From contig NC_134701.1 in the NCBI RefSeq assembly GCF_043290135.1, forward strand, positions 99,316,202 to 99,380,201: a DNA stretch of 64,000 nucleotides, read 5' to 3'. Below the pieces are notes generated by a model. It was not told the origin of the DNA and did not search any database. It worked only from the letters and a program-made list of their open reading frames with translations. Positions 13,801 to 24,925 of the stretch are shown here, piece after piece. Numbering within the stretch: position 1 is the first letter of the stretch; each line of letters starts with the position of its first letter. This DNA is from Rhipicephalus microplus. Lineage: Eukaryota; Arthropoda; Arachnida; Ixodida; Ixodidae. The position numbers and the translations under genes are program-made.

Positions 13801-13965
13801 GCAATGGTTTTGCTAGGTATTAGGCAGCCCGTTGTGACGTTTTAAAAAAACTTGTGCGAAGCATAATTTACCATGAATGGCTTCGAACCAAACCTAAGCT
13901 GTGATGTCGTATCGTATCGGACTTCAGCCTAAACAACAGCCAAAAAAAAATAAATAAATAAATAC

Positions 13966-13966
<1 letters not shown>
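10848..13966. other. Intergenic; homopolymer C run, no gene recognised
   Basis: Contains a run of C bases at about 11333-11348. A minus-strand frame at 12440-12703 (87 codons) and a plus-strand frame at 13271-13561 (96 codons) have no motif I recognise. The region 10850-11100 may still belong to the Penelope-like remnant. Confidence 0.35.

Positions 13967-14042
<76 letters not shown>
13967..14042. repeat. (TA)n microsatellite
   Basis: Seventy-six bases of uninterrupted TA repeat, preceded by a short AAAT repeat. Confidence 0.97.
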
Positions 14043-14044
<2 letters not shown>

Positions 14045-14689
14045 CTGTGTATTTCCCAAATTACTAATATTTTGATATATGTACAAGAATTTTTAACGTA
14101 GATATACAAATTACACAGGCGTGTCGCCTGCAGGCCTTCAACTGAATGTAGGCATGATGTGAGCGTTGAATATTTTCGTTTATTATATTTCTAATATTGC
14201 CTAACTCTGTTACCGACACCTTTTACGTACAAAAAATTGTTGAGCTGTCGTCCACAATCTTTTCGTGTGCATGCTGTGTACAGCGCTAATGGCTCTAAGG
14301 AAATTTGGTTCCGTCTCCTGCCAAGTTCTTAGAACTGGATTTTGCCCTTCACGTTTTAAAACCTGCCGTGCTTCGCACTTAAAAGCCACTGCGCCATTTC
14401 TGTCGTGAGTTCGTTACACGCTTCCTTAGACGCGATGTACGTGGTGCTCCTGTTGGCGTCGTTACGCAACTGTAAACGCGCTACTGTTTAGGATATGTCA
14501 GTGCATACAACATTTCTACAGATATTTAGTGTCATTTAGCGACGTTTCGTTCAATAAAAAAGTACAACACAGTCACCTTCCCTCGACATTCTTCACATAT
14601 CATCGACTTCCAAGTTTCGTAGTATATGCAGAAATTTTAACGTCACGCAAATTCACCTGATAAAAAAAGATAATTGAAACCAGAGCAAT

Positions 14690-15110
14690 TGAGCCCTGCA
14701 TTCATTGTTGAAAGTTGTGATTAATCGACGTTTCATCTTTGAGGTACTGCTTTGAGTCCTTAACTGCTTTATAAGCGAATGTGTAGACATTGAATTTGTT
14801 CAGGTTGTCAATATTTAGTATTTTTGGTTCCTGGTACAAATCGTGAGAACGTTGGCAGCTTTAAGTGATAATGCGAATGGCTTGATGTTGTACATGTTGG
14901 AGAGAAGGAAGATGACAGTGATATGTTTGGCTTCATGAGGCAACAGCAGTGAGGTTCACAAAAGTTTTCCTTCTTGAAGACTCATAAAAGTTCACAATAC
15001 CGAATCCAGATTTCTCGCACCTGCACTTCGATGAAATAAGAAATGGTGTCCCACGCGTAAATCGGAAGTCCATATAAAAAAATTTTGTTGCCGTGCACCA
15101 CCTCTTAATT
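14690..15110 (-). pseudogene. CR1-type LINE RT C-terminal remnant
   Basis: Minus-strand translation across about 14960-14740 gives LQHVQHQAIRIIT followed by YQEPKILNIDNLNKFNVYTFAYKAV in nearby frames. This resembles the post-thumb region of CR1-type reverse transcriptases (a helix ending in RIIT, then a LxxLNIDNL segment). It lies downstream, in the same orientation, of the RT palm remnant at 16490-17049, so both may be one copy split by later insertions. Heavily decayed; no frame is open for long. Confidence 0.4.
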
Positions 15111-15119
15111 TCTACTTAA

Positions 15120-15670
15120 ACAGGGCTGGCCTGGTGCCATCCTCTCTGTGCTCAAGCTGTTATGAACCCAAACATATCAGCCATTTTTTCCCACATGTCA
15201 GCGGTTCAAGAAAAATCGTTTCGAAATTTCATTAAAAGGGTAGGAATATCACCTACTACTCCTAATATTTTGTCTTTTGGGGCCGCTTCATTAGGACTCA
15301 GCGACAGGAACATCTGCGGGGCTCTCTGCGAATTCCTATGTAACACAAAAAGATTACCTTACTGAGCCATTTATCAACTCTCGATTTTTACTAGCCAATC
15401 TAACATTTATTGTTTAGCTATTACAGTGTAACGATTTAACCTTCAGAATTTCATATCACGATCACTCCCAGGATAATCAACAAATTCTATTTTTTCTCTT
15501 TTTTTCCTTTTGTTCCCATTGTGCCTAAATAATTCCACTGTCAAAACAAAGTAATCCTTATCTCATAGCTTTGATAAACTAAATGTATTGACTTGCATTA
15601 ATTACCGGCTTCTTGGCCAATCCTCTTAGTGGTTGAAAGCCACTAAAGAAAGGATCAAGCAAACAAGCAA
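15120..15670 (+). pseudogene. Possible LINE 3'-terminal fragment with CAAG-rich tail
   Basis: A 67-codon frame (15162-15365) ends with ILSFGAASLGLSDRNICGAL...TKRLPY and is followed by AT-rich sequence finishing in AAGCAAACAAGCAAGCAA. A short terminal repeat after a coding C-terminus is typical of non-LTR element 3' ends. The family is not identified. It is opposite in orientation to the flanking CR1 remnants. Confidence 0.3.
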
Positions 15671-15950
15671 GCAATGCAATAGTTAAGATGATCGGAATGA
15701 ATGCATAATATAAAGTCATCAAAGTTGTCAAATCAAAATTACGTCTAGATTTGAATAGTAACCGAATACCATAAGATGTTTTCCACTGCAGTTCTCAAAT
15801 ATATAAGTTAAATTTTAACCTGGAATTCAGCTGAATTCGAAGGAAAGAACAATTATATGATATGTGGATGCGATATGGGTTGATAAAAAAGTGGTGGAAC
15901 TTCGGAGTTATTAAATGGCCTGGAAGCAAAAATAAAAATTCCGCCATATC

Positions 15951-16431
15951 CACGAAGTGAATGATGATGAGTGGGCGAAGCTCCGGAGGTAAAGCTGGTA
16001 AACCATGAATTGTACATTTTGCCCACTCGATTTTATTACATCGCTCCTCTAGCGTACGTCACCGCACTAAATCGAACGATTGCCTTCAACCAATGACACG
16101 CGTCATATGTGACATCATTCCTATTTTATAAGATCTCGCGTCTTTCATTAACTACAAGTACCGCTCTCTAGTTTATAACATCTTGCATCTTTTCATCATC
16201 AGCTACAAGTACCACCATCTAGTAAACACCACAAGAACTAAACGAGAGGTGGCTACATACAGGAGACGGTACCGCCATCTAGTGAACACTGCAAGAGCTA
16301 AACTAGAGGTGGCTACATACAGGGGACGGTACCGCCATCTAATGAACACTGCAAGAACTAAACTAGAGGTGGCTACATACAGGCTACAGGGGACGCACAG
16401 CCCACGCCCTAAGGAGCTTCGCCCCTAAAAC
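15951..16431 (+). mobile_element. Foldback/MITE-like element, copy 1
   Basis: The two ends carry inverted copies of GGGCGAAGCTCC (15973-15984) and GGAGCTTCGCCC (16413-16424). The left end is preceded by CACGAAGTGAATGATGATGAG and the right end finishes in CCCTAAAA. The interior holds about three copies of a 60-bp repeat (16205-16384). No coding capacity beyond the repeat-derived frame. Related ends are found at 32720-33800 and 63309-63885. It interrupts a decayed CR1-type LINE. Confidence 0.6.
16205..16384. repeat. 60-bp tandem repeat, about 3 units
   Basis: The unit contains GAGGTGGCTACATACAG and ACGGTACCGCCATCTAGTGA and recurs three times with few differences. Related units, in reverse orientation and more diverged, are seen near 32770-32880 and 33190-33300. 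Confidence 0.85.
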
Positions 16432-16484
16432 TTTGTTTTAGAAGGATTTATCAAAAGCGTATCTTTAGTACACCATACACTAAC

Positions 16485-17049
16485 GTCAACAAGATTAACA
16501 ATAAGGGTTGCTGTGAGGTTGCTAAATGTTTACTCGACAGTAGAAGAGTAGTGTCGTCAGCATATAGATTGCATTCAGTTGACGAGGTTAGACAATGAGG
16601 AAGTCATTATTGTAGGGTAGAAATATTAGCGGGCTCAGAATACAGCCTTGTAGAACACCGATAATAATAAATTTGTTTCATTGAATAAATGACGGAGATG
16701 AATACTAATTGCTCTCGATCAGATAAATAACTGAATAAAATATTAAAATTGTTGCTTGCAATGCCATGGGAAGATAGTTTAGTGAAAAGAATGTCATGAT
16801 TAGGCGCATCAAACGGTTTAGTACAATCTAGAAAAACAGAACCAAGGAAGTTACCCGTGTCAATTTCTAGTATGCATTCTTCTTTAAAGTAAATGAAGGC
16901 TAAACTAGTCGAATACCTTTATCTAAACCCAAACTGTCTCGGATGCAATAAATGAAAATTCGAGAGGTCGCTCGACAGTCGAACATGGATGAGCTTCTCA
17001 TTTACCTCCATGCATGCCGTACCTTGGAGCTGCATCCAAATGCATATCA
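16485..17049 (-). pseudogene. CR1-type LINE reverse transcriptase palm remnant
   Basis: Minus-strand translation gives VNEKLIHVRLSSDLSNFHLLHPRQFGFR, then FLGSVFLDCTKPFDAPNHDIL (the first catalytic region) and CNLYADDTTLLLSSKHL (the second, YADD, near 16545-16580). The spacing is that of a non-LTR RT palm. Frames change several times and stops interrupt. The SINE at 17050-17287 inserted just upstream with a clear duplication. Confidence 0.6.
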
Positions 17050-17287
17050 AGCCCCACCGCGGTAGTCTAGTGGCTAAAATACTCGGCTGCTGACCCGCAG
17101 GTCGCGGGTTCAAATCCCGGCTGCGGCGGCTGCATTTCCGATGGAGGCGGAAATGTTGTATCCCGTGTACTCAGATTTGGGTGCACGTTATAACCCCAGG
17201 TGGTCAAAATTTCTGGAGCCCTCCACTACGGCGTCTCTCATAATCATATGTTGGTTTTGGGACGTTAAACCCCCACAAATCTAATCT
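17050..17287 (+). mobile_element. Ruka-like tRNA-derived SINE with 12-bp TSD
   Basis: The head carries an A box (GTCTAGTGGCTAAAATACTCGG) and B box (GGTCGCGGGTTCAAATCCC), followed by a body ending in GACGTTAAACCCCCACAAATC. The identical 12-mer AAATGCATATCA flanks it at 17038-17049 and 17288-17299, proving the insertion boundaries. Three other copies of this family lie at 18978, 46409 and 60637. Confidence 0.9.
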
Positions 17288-17299
17288 AAATGCATATCA

Positions 17300-18977
17300 G
17301 CACAACAATTTATTTGCAGCAGGTAGCAACGGCGTTTATGCATGTAATGCAAGAACCACGTAATGCAAGAACAAATGGTAACAATAAAATGCAGGAACGT
17401 GAAGTGACCTCGCTAAAACTTCACATTTCTCTATTAGGAAAAGTTCATCGTCGAAGAGCTCACGATCGAGGGAACACCATTTATTAGAAAACGGAGCATA
17501 AAAACAGTTTGTAATGTTACTTAGTGGTGTTTTACATCCAAAACCATGATCAGCTAGAGCAAGGAAAGCAACTGGTTGGTGCATGAGACAAGAATAATGC
17601 TGTTCATTTTCATTCCCTCACGTCTGGCTTAGCATCATACAAAACGTGCACAATCCACTTTGGATCAAATTTCTTAGCAGCAATAAATTAGGCCCTGCGA
17701 AACTACGTTCATAGGCCACTTACAGTACAATAATTTATTTCCAGCCAACGACTGCCCGAAATCCTGCCTGAGCCAAGCGGCGTGCTTGCGAACACCAGAT
17801 TTAAACCACAACAATATGAACCTGCACACCAGAAGCTCATTGTTCGGTTCTAGGATGTAGCTTAGCGCCGGTAGATAAAGGCTATGCTTCTCAGAGAGGG
17901 CCTGCTCACACCGGTGCTGTTCCATGATAAATCGCCCGATGCGTTTGTTCTGTGTCGACTTTCTGCCCCCTTTAGCAATGCTGCTTTATGGAGATATAAA
18001 CCGCAACAGAGATTGCTTGGCCTCACCGGAAAGTGGCGCTACTGCCCGGAGAGTATCAATGGCGAAACAAAGGCAGGTTATTAGGCAACCAAGCCTGATT
18101 CGCTGGGCAAGCCAGAGCTTTATTTAGGGGCAATATGCCAGGGGAGAGCTGTGCGTATTATCTCAGAGTTTATGGTGTAATTGTTTCTGCAATGATGGAG
18201 AATAGATGTGGGTGCCTCGGAGTGAAAATACCCTTCACGTGAGTATAGCAAGTGCCTCTTGATGAAACAATTATTTCAGTAAGGAAAGTGCTTGTGGTGT
18301 TGCAGATAAAGGGCTTGTGATCTTGATAATTTGATCATGGTGCACGTTACGGCGCTGTAATTGGCTCCCAACAAGAACGATTTATTCAATCGGTCAATGT
18401 GTTCCGTTCTTCTTTAACCTGTCAATTATACCGTTCCCCTAGAGATACATAGAAATAAACCCTCGTCCACATCTGTAATTTATTACCGTCTACGCTTCAG
18501 GAGCAAAAAGTAGGTCGCTAAGTTAGCATCTGCATTTTATTCGATGGTTGACTTTTTTTATTGTTCAAAAAATTAGAGAAGGCGAAGCATGTAGGGAAAA
18601 GTGTTACAGCTGAACTAACGTGAAACCGGGAGAGGGACCAAAGAAGCATCGTTTTGGGAGGAACTTTCCTCTGACAAAGTCCTTCTGGTGCTTAGCCTGA
18701 AACCGTGAGCAAGTTGGGAAGGGTGTTTCTGTTCCACTAATGTGGGTAGAAAACTGTGTACTTTAGAGGTTTACCCTAGGGTGCTTCTTCTTTTCTCCCC
18801 TGTTCTCATGGAAGCTCAGTTACAGAATAGGTGTGGTTTGTAGGAAAACGTGTCTTAGCTCTCTTACGTCTTCGGCAATTTTTTTTTCGGTTAGCTCCCG
18901 CGTAGTTCATTCTGACTTGACCGGCGATAGGCGGTGCAATCGACCCATAGTGGCACTTACTGTTTTTATGAAGGCTC
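17300..18977. other. Intergenic, nothing recognised
   Basis: Open frames of at most 83 codons on both strands without known motifs. The first few hundred bases may be further upstream sequence of the LINE remnant. Confidence 0.35.
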
Positions 18978-19224
18978 ATTGATTGATATGTGAGATTTAT
19001 CATTCCAAAAGCACGACATAAATACGAGAGACGCCGTAGTGAAAGGCTCGGGTAATTTTGACCACCTGGGGTTCCTTGACGTGCAAATAAGTCTGAGCAC
19101 ATGTGCCTACATCAATTTCACATCCATCGAAAATGCAGCCGCCGCCGCTGCCGCAGCCGGGGTTCGATAACGCGACCTGCAGTTCAGCAGCCGAGTACTT
19201 TATCTACCAGACCACCGTGGCGTG
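18978..19224 (-). mobile_element. Ruka-like SINE, old copy
   Basis: The reverse complement matches the copy at 17050-17287 along its length: an A-box region (GTGGTCTGGTAGATAAAGTACTCGG), a B-box region and the body with CCCCAGGTGGTCAAAAT, ending in CATATCAATCAATG. Many substitutions show it is older. No duplication was found at its edges. Confidence 0.8.
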
Positions 19225-21321
19225 AATTATGCCGGCCCGTGACTATATGACTATGTATCTGACAACTCAATTGGCACTACAGAGTTTCAACTTATTTATT
19301 TTTAATGGCTTTAACTTACGCCGTCTTAACATCACTAGGGTAAAAAACTATATCTACTGGCCCTGATGCCTTACTTGGTTTCATCATATGTTTATTTTCA
19401 CTAGTTTGTGTCAAGCAGAGACACCAGCCCCCTATACGGATTTTTTTTTTCAGTCTTTCAACAGGCGGCGTATGGTTTAACGCAGACCAGCTGAAGTAAG
19501 TACAGAAATAACCGACACTACATAAAACAGAAACAGACTTCTGGGCCTACAACTACATAAAAGAGGAACGATCTATTCAATGAGAACAAAAAAAATTCAT
19601 GCTGGTTGGACGCTCCCTCGTACCTAGCCTTGCCGGAGTCCACATCAAGTCACTTTTAAGAAGAAATTGGGAAGCATATAGAGACTAGTGCCGCGCTTTA
19701 TATGTTCAACGTACTGAAGGAAGGAGTATGTCACGCTGATGTTACGAAGATGCCCCCTAGAGCCTCTGGACTTACGTAGAAATAATTATAGGCCGAACGT
19801 GCTTTTTTAAATATTGCACTAATACCTAAGACAGACAAGCTCAAACATTTACACGCTCCAGGCAAAATAAATCACAGAACTTACCATGACTGCGTCATGA
19901 AATTATACCGAACAAATACTGACGCGTTTCAATATTCTCTCATTCCAGATGTCATTGAAATGTGGAGCTAACTGCCAATTTACAATGTTTTTTTTAAAGA
20001 TATTACTGATTTCAAAAATCTTTTAGAGGCGCATTTACTTGTTTGTTGAATTGATTTTTTAGTGCCGAGTGATGTAAGGGCATTCGTGTTCATTACTAAC
20101 GTTTTGAAAATTTACAGTGAATTTATAATTGTTCTTGAATTGTTTGAATGCTGAATTGTCATTTGGGATAATACCAGTTTTTATTGTGCATTGTCAAAAC
20201 CTATGCAACCTTATGTACATTGTAAATTTTTTATGCATGTCCTCTCTGTTATGAATTTCCGTGAAGGCTGACAGTAGTATTATTTATTAAATAAATAAAT
20301 AAATAGGTTTTGAATCGGAGCATGTCAGCGCAGTTTGACTGCAACGTTGGGCAGGGCATTTCACCACAAAAGTAATACATAATAAATATCTAGTGAATAG
20401 CCAAACTTCGTCCCACTGATTCATTCATTTTTATTTCGTCCCTATTTCATAATTGACTTTCTTGCTTTTCGAAACTCGCACGTAAACAATACCAATTTAT
20501 GCAATTTTTGAACATCCGTGATTTATTATGTTACTTTTTGTCCACAGCACATCATGCTATAAAGCCAACGCAATATTTTTTTTCTATGTGTGACTTAGGA
20601 AGTTGTGTTAAATTCTATGCTTCTACTATAATTCTACTCGTTTATTATACGAATTTCGTCTACAAAAGCGGCTATTATAACTTTCTTAATAAAACGTTCT
20701 GTTAATATGTTTATTTGAACCAACAAAGTATACTTTTGTTGTCGTGTTCATATACGTTATTTAAACCGAACATTGATTCTCCGCATTCGCACGTACTGTT
20801 CATGTGAAAAACTTTGTTGAGCTGAAAGGCGAGCTGCAGGTGCTAATCTATGTGGTGGGGTGAATAGGCTAACAATAATGAAAATATTTCAAATTACGCA
20901 TAGCAAGCACAATAGAGATATAAATATATCGAAGTTTGAGACAGCGCATGACATGAGCAGAACCAAGTCGCCTATGCTGTTTTCGTTAGCTGTTTACGTA
21001 ATTGCGGTTCGTCACAAATCAAGTTGCCACATTGCCTCACACGTTGTGAGTTCAGAGAATCCAGAATTTCACTGGATCCTAGTGGAATGTTTTATAGTTC
21101 TCATTTGACGCACCGTTTAGTGTTAATGAGGTAAGGCTGCGGGGTTTCGCACCGTAAGCTACATTAGCCGCTGTTGGGAAGTTTCGAGTGGCTTAGAGTG
21201 TTTGCGCAAGACAGAGTAAGTTTCACAAAGAGAGACAGAGAGCGAGAAAAAAATAAAAAAAAACGAAGAAAGAAAAAGAGGCAAAGAAGGTGAGATAACA
21301 ACTACAGAGAAGGAAAGGGAA

Positions 21322-21324
<3 letters not shown>
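19225..21324. other. Intergenic, AT-rich, nothing recognised
   Basis: Frames of at most 82 codons. A short AAAT repeat at about 20283-20304 might be a LINE tail: the preceding 150 bases contain TATGTACATTGTAAATTTTTTATG, reminiscent of CR1-type 3' ends, but no coding match was seen. A GA-rich stretch lies at 21225-21325. Confidence 0.35.

Positions 21325-21372
<48 letters not shown>
21325..21372. repeat. (TA)n tract at the left edge of the palindrome
   Basis: Forty-eight bases of TA repeat, separated by 34 bp from the beginning of the left palindrome arm. Confidence 0.97.
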
Positions 21373-21374
<2 letters not shown>

Positions 21375-21454
21375 CAGGCACGGTGGTTGAGTGACCGTAG
21401 CTTTGCATATAGTCCAGTAGATCCTCCGTGAGCGGTCACAACGTGGTTTATTTC

Positions 21455-21486
21455 GACGTTTCGGCCTGGAGTCTGGCCTTCATCAG
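21455..21486 (-). ncRNA. Hammerhead-ribozyme-like core, left palindrome arm
   Basis: The minus strand carries CTGATGAAG, a GGCC/GGCC stem II with an 8-nt loop, then GAAAC and GTC. All invariant core bases I can check are present. It lies in the terminal non-coding part of the Penelope-like copy, where such motifs are known in this element class. Stem III and the exact cleavage site are not resolved by eye. Confidence 0.6.
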
Positions 21487-21794
21487 GATTAAAGGTACAG
21501 TTTGTTGGTGCTCAGCTTTATACAATCTCAAATCAGAGGGAAAGGAAAGAGAAAAAAGACAGAAAAAAAGAAAAAAAGAAAAGAAGGAGGAAAAAGAAAA
21601 AAAGATAAAAAAATAATATAAGGTGGACTACCCTTGGGCGCCCCCCTTCCACTCTTCCTTCCACTTCCACTTCATCTCTCTCCCCTTTTTCCCCTTCACC
21701 TTTCTGATGTCAGTGGTCTGTGTATGCTTCCTTTCACTAACGCATTCTTCCCGACCAGACGGCGCCTCCTGGCACTGGCGGTTCGGTGTGGGGC

Positions 21795-22020
21795 AAAAAA
21801 GAGCTTTTTTAGAAAGTTCTAAGCCTTTAACTACTCGGAGCCCTGTCAACATTTCGTCGTAGAAAGAGAGGTACCGCGTATTGGGGCAGAGGCTGGTAAG
21901 CGGGCATACTAGGAAGTTTTAAGCATTTAACTACTTGGGGTCCCGTCCACATTTCGTCGTAGAAAGAGAGGTTCTGCGTATTGCGGCAGAGGCTGGTAAA
22001 CGGGCGCAATGCGAATTCCT
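21795..22020. repeat. About 105-bp direct duplication in the Penelope terminal region (left arm)
   Basis: Two tandem copies contain AAGCNTTTAACTACT, CATTTCGTCGTAGAAAGAG and GCAGAGGCTGGTAA. The same pair occurs inverted in the right arm at about 24245-24465, so the duplication predates the palindrome. Confidence 0.8.
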
Positions 22021-22209
22021 TGCCCGCTTCTGCAATACGCATGCAGTGGGGGCCTCCCGGCTCTGCACAGGGTTGCTGTTGGGCATGTCACAATTGATTG
22101 GGTAGTAAAATAAAACAGAAAACAGACAACAGCTGCACTTAGGAAGAGTAGTTACACTTGGAATCGTTTTGAGTTGTCCAGCGCCCTTCGCAGCTGCAGT
22201 GCCGTGAAC

Positions 22210-23090
22210 TCAGTTACTATTTTTATTATTGCCGTTATTGTTTTCTAATGCTTCAATTACTGCAAGTGTTCCAGGATTCTCATTTATTTCTCGATCAAGG
22301 GTGTTAAATCGGTGGATAAGGTATGACTCTCGATGTTCACGGTCTCGATTTGATTTAAATCCCGTCTCTAAGAGCGTTACTGATAGTTTGTCGAATGCAT
22401 GATCGAAAAGATTGAGATGTCTTGATAGAGGTAGACTTGGGGCTGATTTCGCATGGCCTCTGTGATTATTGAAGAGAATCCTAAATGGTGTTCCTGTTTT
22501 TCCGATGTACTGCATACCACACACGTTGCATTCCATTAGAAATACCACATAAGAAGAATCGCATGTTAGGTTTCCTCGTATGTTAATCGAAAACTTGGAT
22601 TGTGTGCTGGTTGCCTTGTGTGTTTCTCGCATCACCTTACATACAAGGCATCGTGGTTTTAAACACGGTCAGCATGAATCATTTGGGGGGTGATGTGTTA
22701 GTTTGAGAGTGACAAGTGTGTCTTTGAGGTTACGTAGTCCTCGGTAAACGACGCCTGGAGCAGATGGAAATGCGCGTTTCAGACGTTCACTTTGTTACAG
22801 AATGTTGTAATGTCGTTTAAGGATTTTCTTTACATTGGGGAAGTTTGTGCTGCAAGTGAAGCAGAGGTTTGTTGGTTGTGGGTCTTCTTCCGGTGGTCGC
22901 TTCATTAGTAAATCTTCACGCTTTAGTTTTCTCGCTTTTTGAACAGCGTCATTATTTACACGTGGGGGGGGGGGGGTATTTTTGTTTCTCGAGCATAAGT
23001 TTTAGCCTCTGTGAGCTCGTGTCAAAGTCGGCGTATCTAGAGCAGATTCGCTTAAACCGGCGAGCCTGGCTGTATGGAATACTGTTTTTA
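22210..23090 (-). pseudogene. Penelope-like element linker and GIY-YIG endonuclease, left arm
   Basis: From the palindrome centre outward the minus strand reads IPYSQARRFKRICSRYADF, the linker, then RPCLKPRCLVCKVMRETH (a Cys-rich knuckle), then the nuclease core VVFLMECNVCGMQYIGKTG and FNNHRGHAKS, ending at 22210. In Penelope-like elements this domain nicks the target for reverse transcription. The last 141 codons (22210-22635) are open, but a TGA lies just upstream (near 22669) in the same frame, and other breaks occur in the linker. The RT domain itself is absent, so this is a 5'-truncated copy. Confidence 0.8.
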
Positions 23091-23114
23091 CATTGGCGTG
23101 GGTGATCGCTTTGG

Positions 23115-23161
23115 TCACTTTGACCTCCATTACTTTTACCTCCATCACTTTGACCTCTATT
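23115..23161. repeat. Palindrome spacer made of three 15-bp units
   Basis: The spacer consists of CTTTGACCTCCATTA, CTTTTACCTCCATCA and CTTTGACCTCTATTA in tandem. It separates the CTTTGGT and ACCAAAG ends of the two arms. Confidence 0.85.
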
Positions 23162-23189
23162 ACCAAAGTGATCACCCACGCCACTGTAA

Positions 23190-24030
23190 AAACAGTATTC
23201 CATACAGCGAGGCTCACCGGTTTAAGCGAACCTGCTCTAGAGACGCTGACTTTAACACGAGCTCCCAGAGGCTAAAACGTATGCTCAAGAAACAAAAATA
23301 CCCCCACATCTAATTAATGACGCTGTTCAAAAAGCGAGAAAACCAAAGCGTGAAGACTTACTTATGAAGCGACCACCGCAAGAAGACCCACAACGAACAA
23401 ACCTCTGCTTGACTTACAGCACAAACTTCGCCAATGTAAACCAAATCCTTAAACGACATTACAACATTCTGGAACAAAGTGAACGTCTGAAACGCGCATT
23501 TCCATCTGCCCTAGGCGTCGTTTATTGACGACCACGTAACCTCAAAGACACACTTGTCCACTCTCAAATTAACACATCACCCACCAAATGATTCATGCTG
23601 ACCGTGTTTAAAACCAAGATGCCTTGTATGTAAGGTGATGCGAGAAACACACAAGGCAACCAGCACACAATCCAAGTTTTCGATTAACATACGAGGAAAC
23701 CTAACATGCGATTCCTTTAATGTGGTATACGTACTGGAATGCAACGTGTGTGGTATGCAGTAAATCAAAAAATCAGAAACACCATTTAGGATTCGCTTCA
23801 ATAATCACAGAGCCCATGCGAAATCAGCCCCAAGTCTACCTCTGTCAAAACATCTCAATCTTCCCGACCATGCATTCGACAAACTATCAGTAACGCTCTT
23901 AGAGACAGGATTTAAATCAAATCGAGAACTTGAAGAACGAGAGTCATACCTTATCCACCGATTTAACACCCCCGATATGAGAATCCTGGAACACTTGCAG
24001 TAATTAAAGCATAAAAAATCAATAACGGCA
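23190..24030 (+). pseudogene. Penelope-like element linker and GIY-YIG endonuclease, right arm
   Basis: This is the inverted counterpart of the left-arm gene, reading outward on the plus strand: KNSIPYSEAHRFKRTCSRDADF, the linker, then the nuclease region. The GIY-YIG core is destroyed: CNVCGMQ is followed by a TAA stop at 23761-23763 where the left arm has Tyr, and the following YIG glycine is replaced. Later parts (AHAKSAPSLP, HAFDKLSVTLLETGFKSN) are still readable. Frame changes and a lost initiator segment make it a pseudogene. Confidence 0.75.
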
Positions 24031-24781
24031 ATAATGAAAATAGTAACTGAGTTCACGGCACTGCAGCTGCGAAGGGCACTGGACAACTCAAAACGATTCC
24101 AAGTGTAATCACTCTTCCTAAGTGCAACTGTCGTCTGTTTTCTGTTTTATTTTACTACCCAATCAATTGTGCCATGACCAACAGCAACCCTGTGCACAGC
24201 CGGGAGGCCCCCACTGCACGCGTAATCCAGAAGCGGGCAAGAAATTCGCATTGCGCCCGCTTACCAGCCTCTGTCGCAATACGCGGAACCCCTCTTTCTA
24301 CGACGAAATGTTGACGGGACCCCGAGTAGTTAAAGGCTTAAAACTTCCTAACATGCCCGCTTACCAGCCTCTGCCCCAATACGCGGTACCTCTCTTTCTA
24401 CGACGAAATGTTGACAGGGCTCCGAGTAGTTAAAGGCTTAGAACTTCCTTAAAAAGCTCTTTTTTGCCCCACACCGAACCGCCAGCGCCAGGAGGCGCCG
24501 TCTGGTCGGAAAGAATGCGTTAGTGAAAGGAAGCATACACAGACCACTGACATCGGAAAGGTGATGGGGAGAAAGGGGAGAGAGATGAAGTGGAAGTGGA
24601 AGGGGGGCGCCCGAGGGGAGTCCACCTTATATTCTATTTTCTCTTTTTTTTCTTTGTCCTTTTTTTTCTTTTTCGTTTTTTCTTTTTTCTTTCTTTTCTT
24701 TTTTTCTGTCTTTTTCCTCTTTCCTTTCCCTCTGATTTGAGATTGTATAAAGCTGAGCACCAACAAACTGTACCTTTAATC

Positions 24782-24813
24782 CTGATGAAGGCCAGACTCT
24801 AGGCCAAAACGTC
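24782..24813 (+). ncRNA. Hammerhead-ribozyme-like core, right arm, with core mutation
   Basis: The same motif as in the left arm in inverted orientation, but the conserved GAAAC is AAAAC: the G at 24806 (position G12 in hammerhead numbering, the general base) is A. If the left-arm motif is active, this one should not be. Confidence 0.6.
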
Positions 24814-24853
24814 GAAATGAACCACGTTGTGACCGCTCACGTAGGATCTACTG

Positions 24854-24856
<3 letters not shown>

Positions 24857-24925
<69 letters not shown>
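24857..24925. repeat. (TA)n tract, left remainder at the LTR-element insertion
   Basis: Sixty-nine bases of TA repeat between the palindrome's right arm and the 3' LTR. It is continued on the other side of the LTR element at 30108-30278. Confidence 0.97.

Larger units (their letters stand above)
21407..24860. repeat. 3.4-kb palindrome of two head-to-head Penelope-like element 3' halves
   Basis: The left arm (21407-23114) and right arm (23162-24860) are inverted copies of about 1.7 kb with high similarity and few small indels, joined by a 47-bp spacer. Each arm, read from the centre outward, encodes the post-RT linker of a Penelope-like element, then a GIY-YIG endonuclease, then about 800 bp of non-coding terminal sequence ending with a hammerhead-like motif and a (TA)n tract. 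Both arms stop at the same internal point of the element, favouring one inverted-duplication event over two independent insertions. Confidence 0.85.

Noticed and set aside
16183..16428. An 81-codon gene with internal peptide repeats
   Set aside because: The peptide repeat simply reflects the 60-bp DNA repeat of the foldback element.
22966..22976. Biological meaning of G and C homopolymers (also near 11340 and 55435)
   Set aside because: Runs of this length are frequent sequencing or assembly error sites and were not interpreted.
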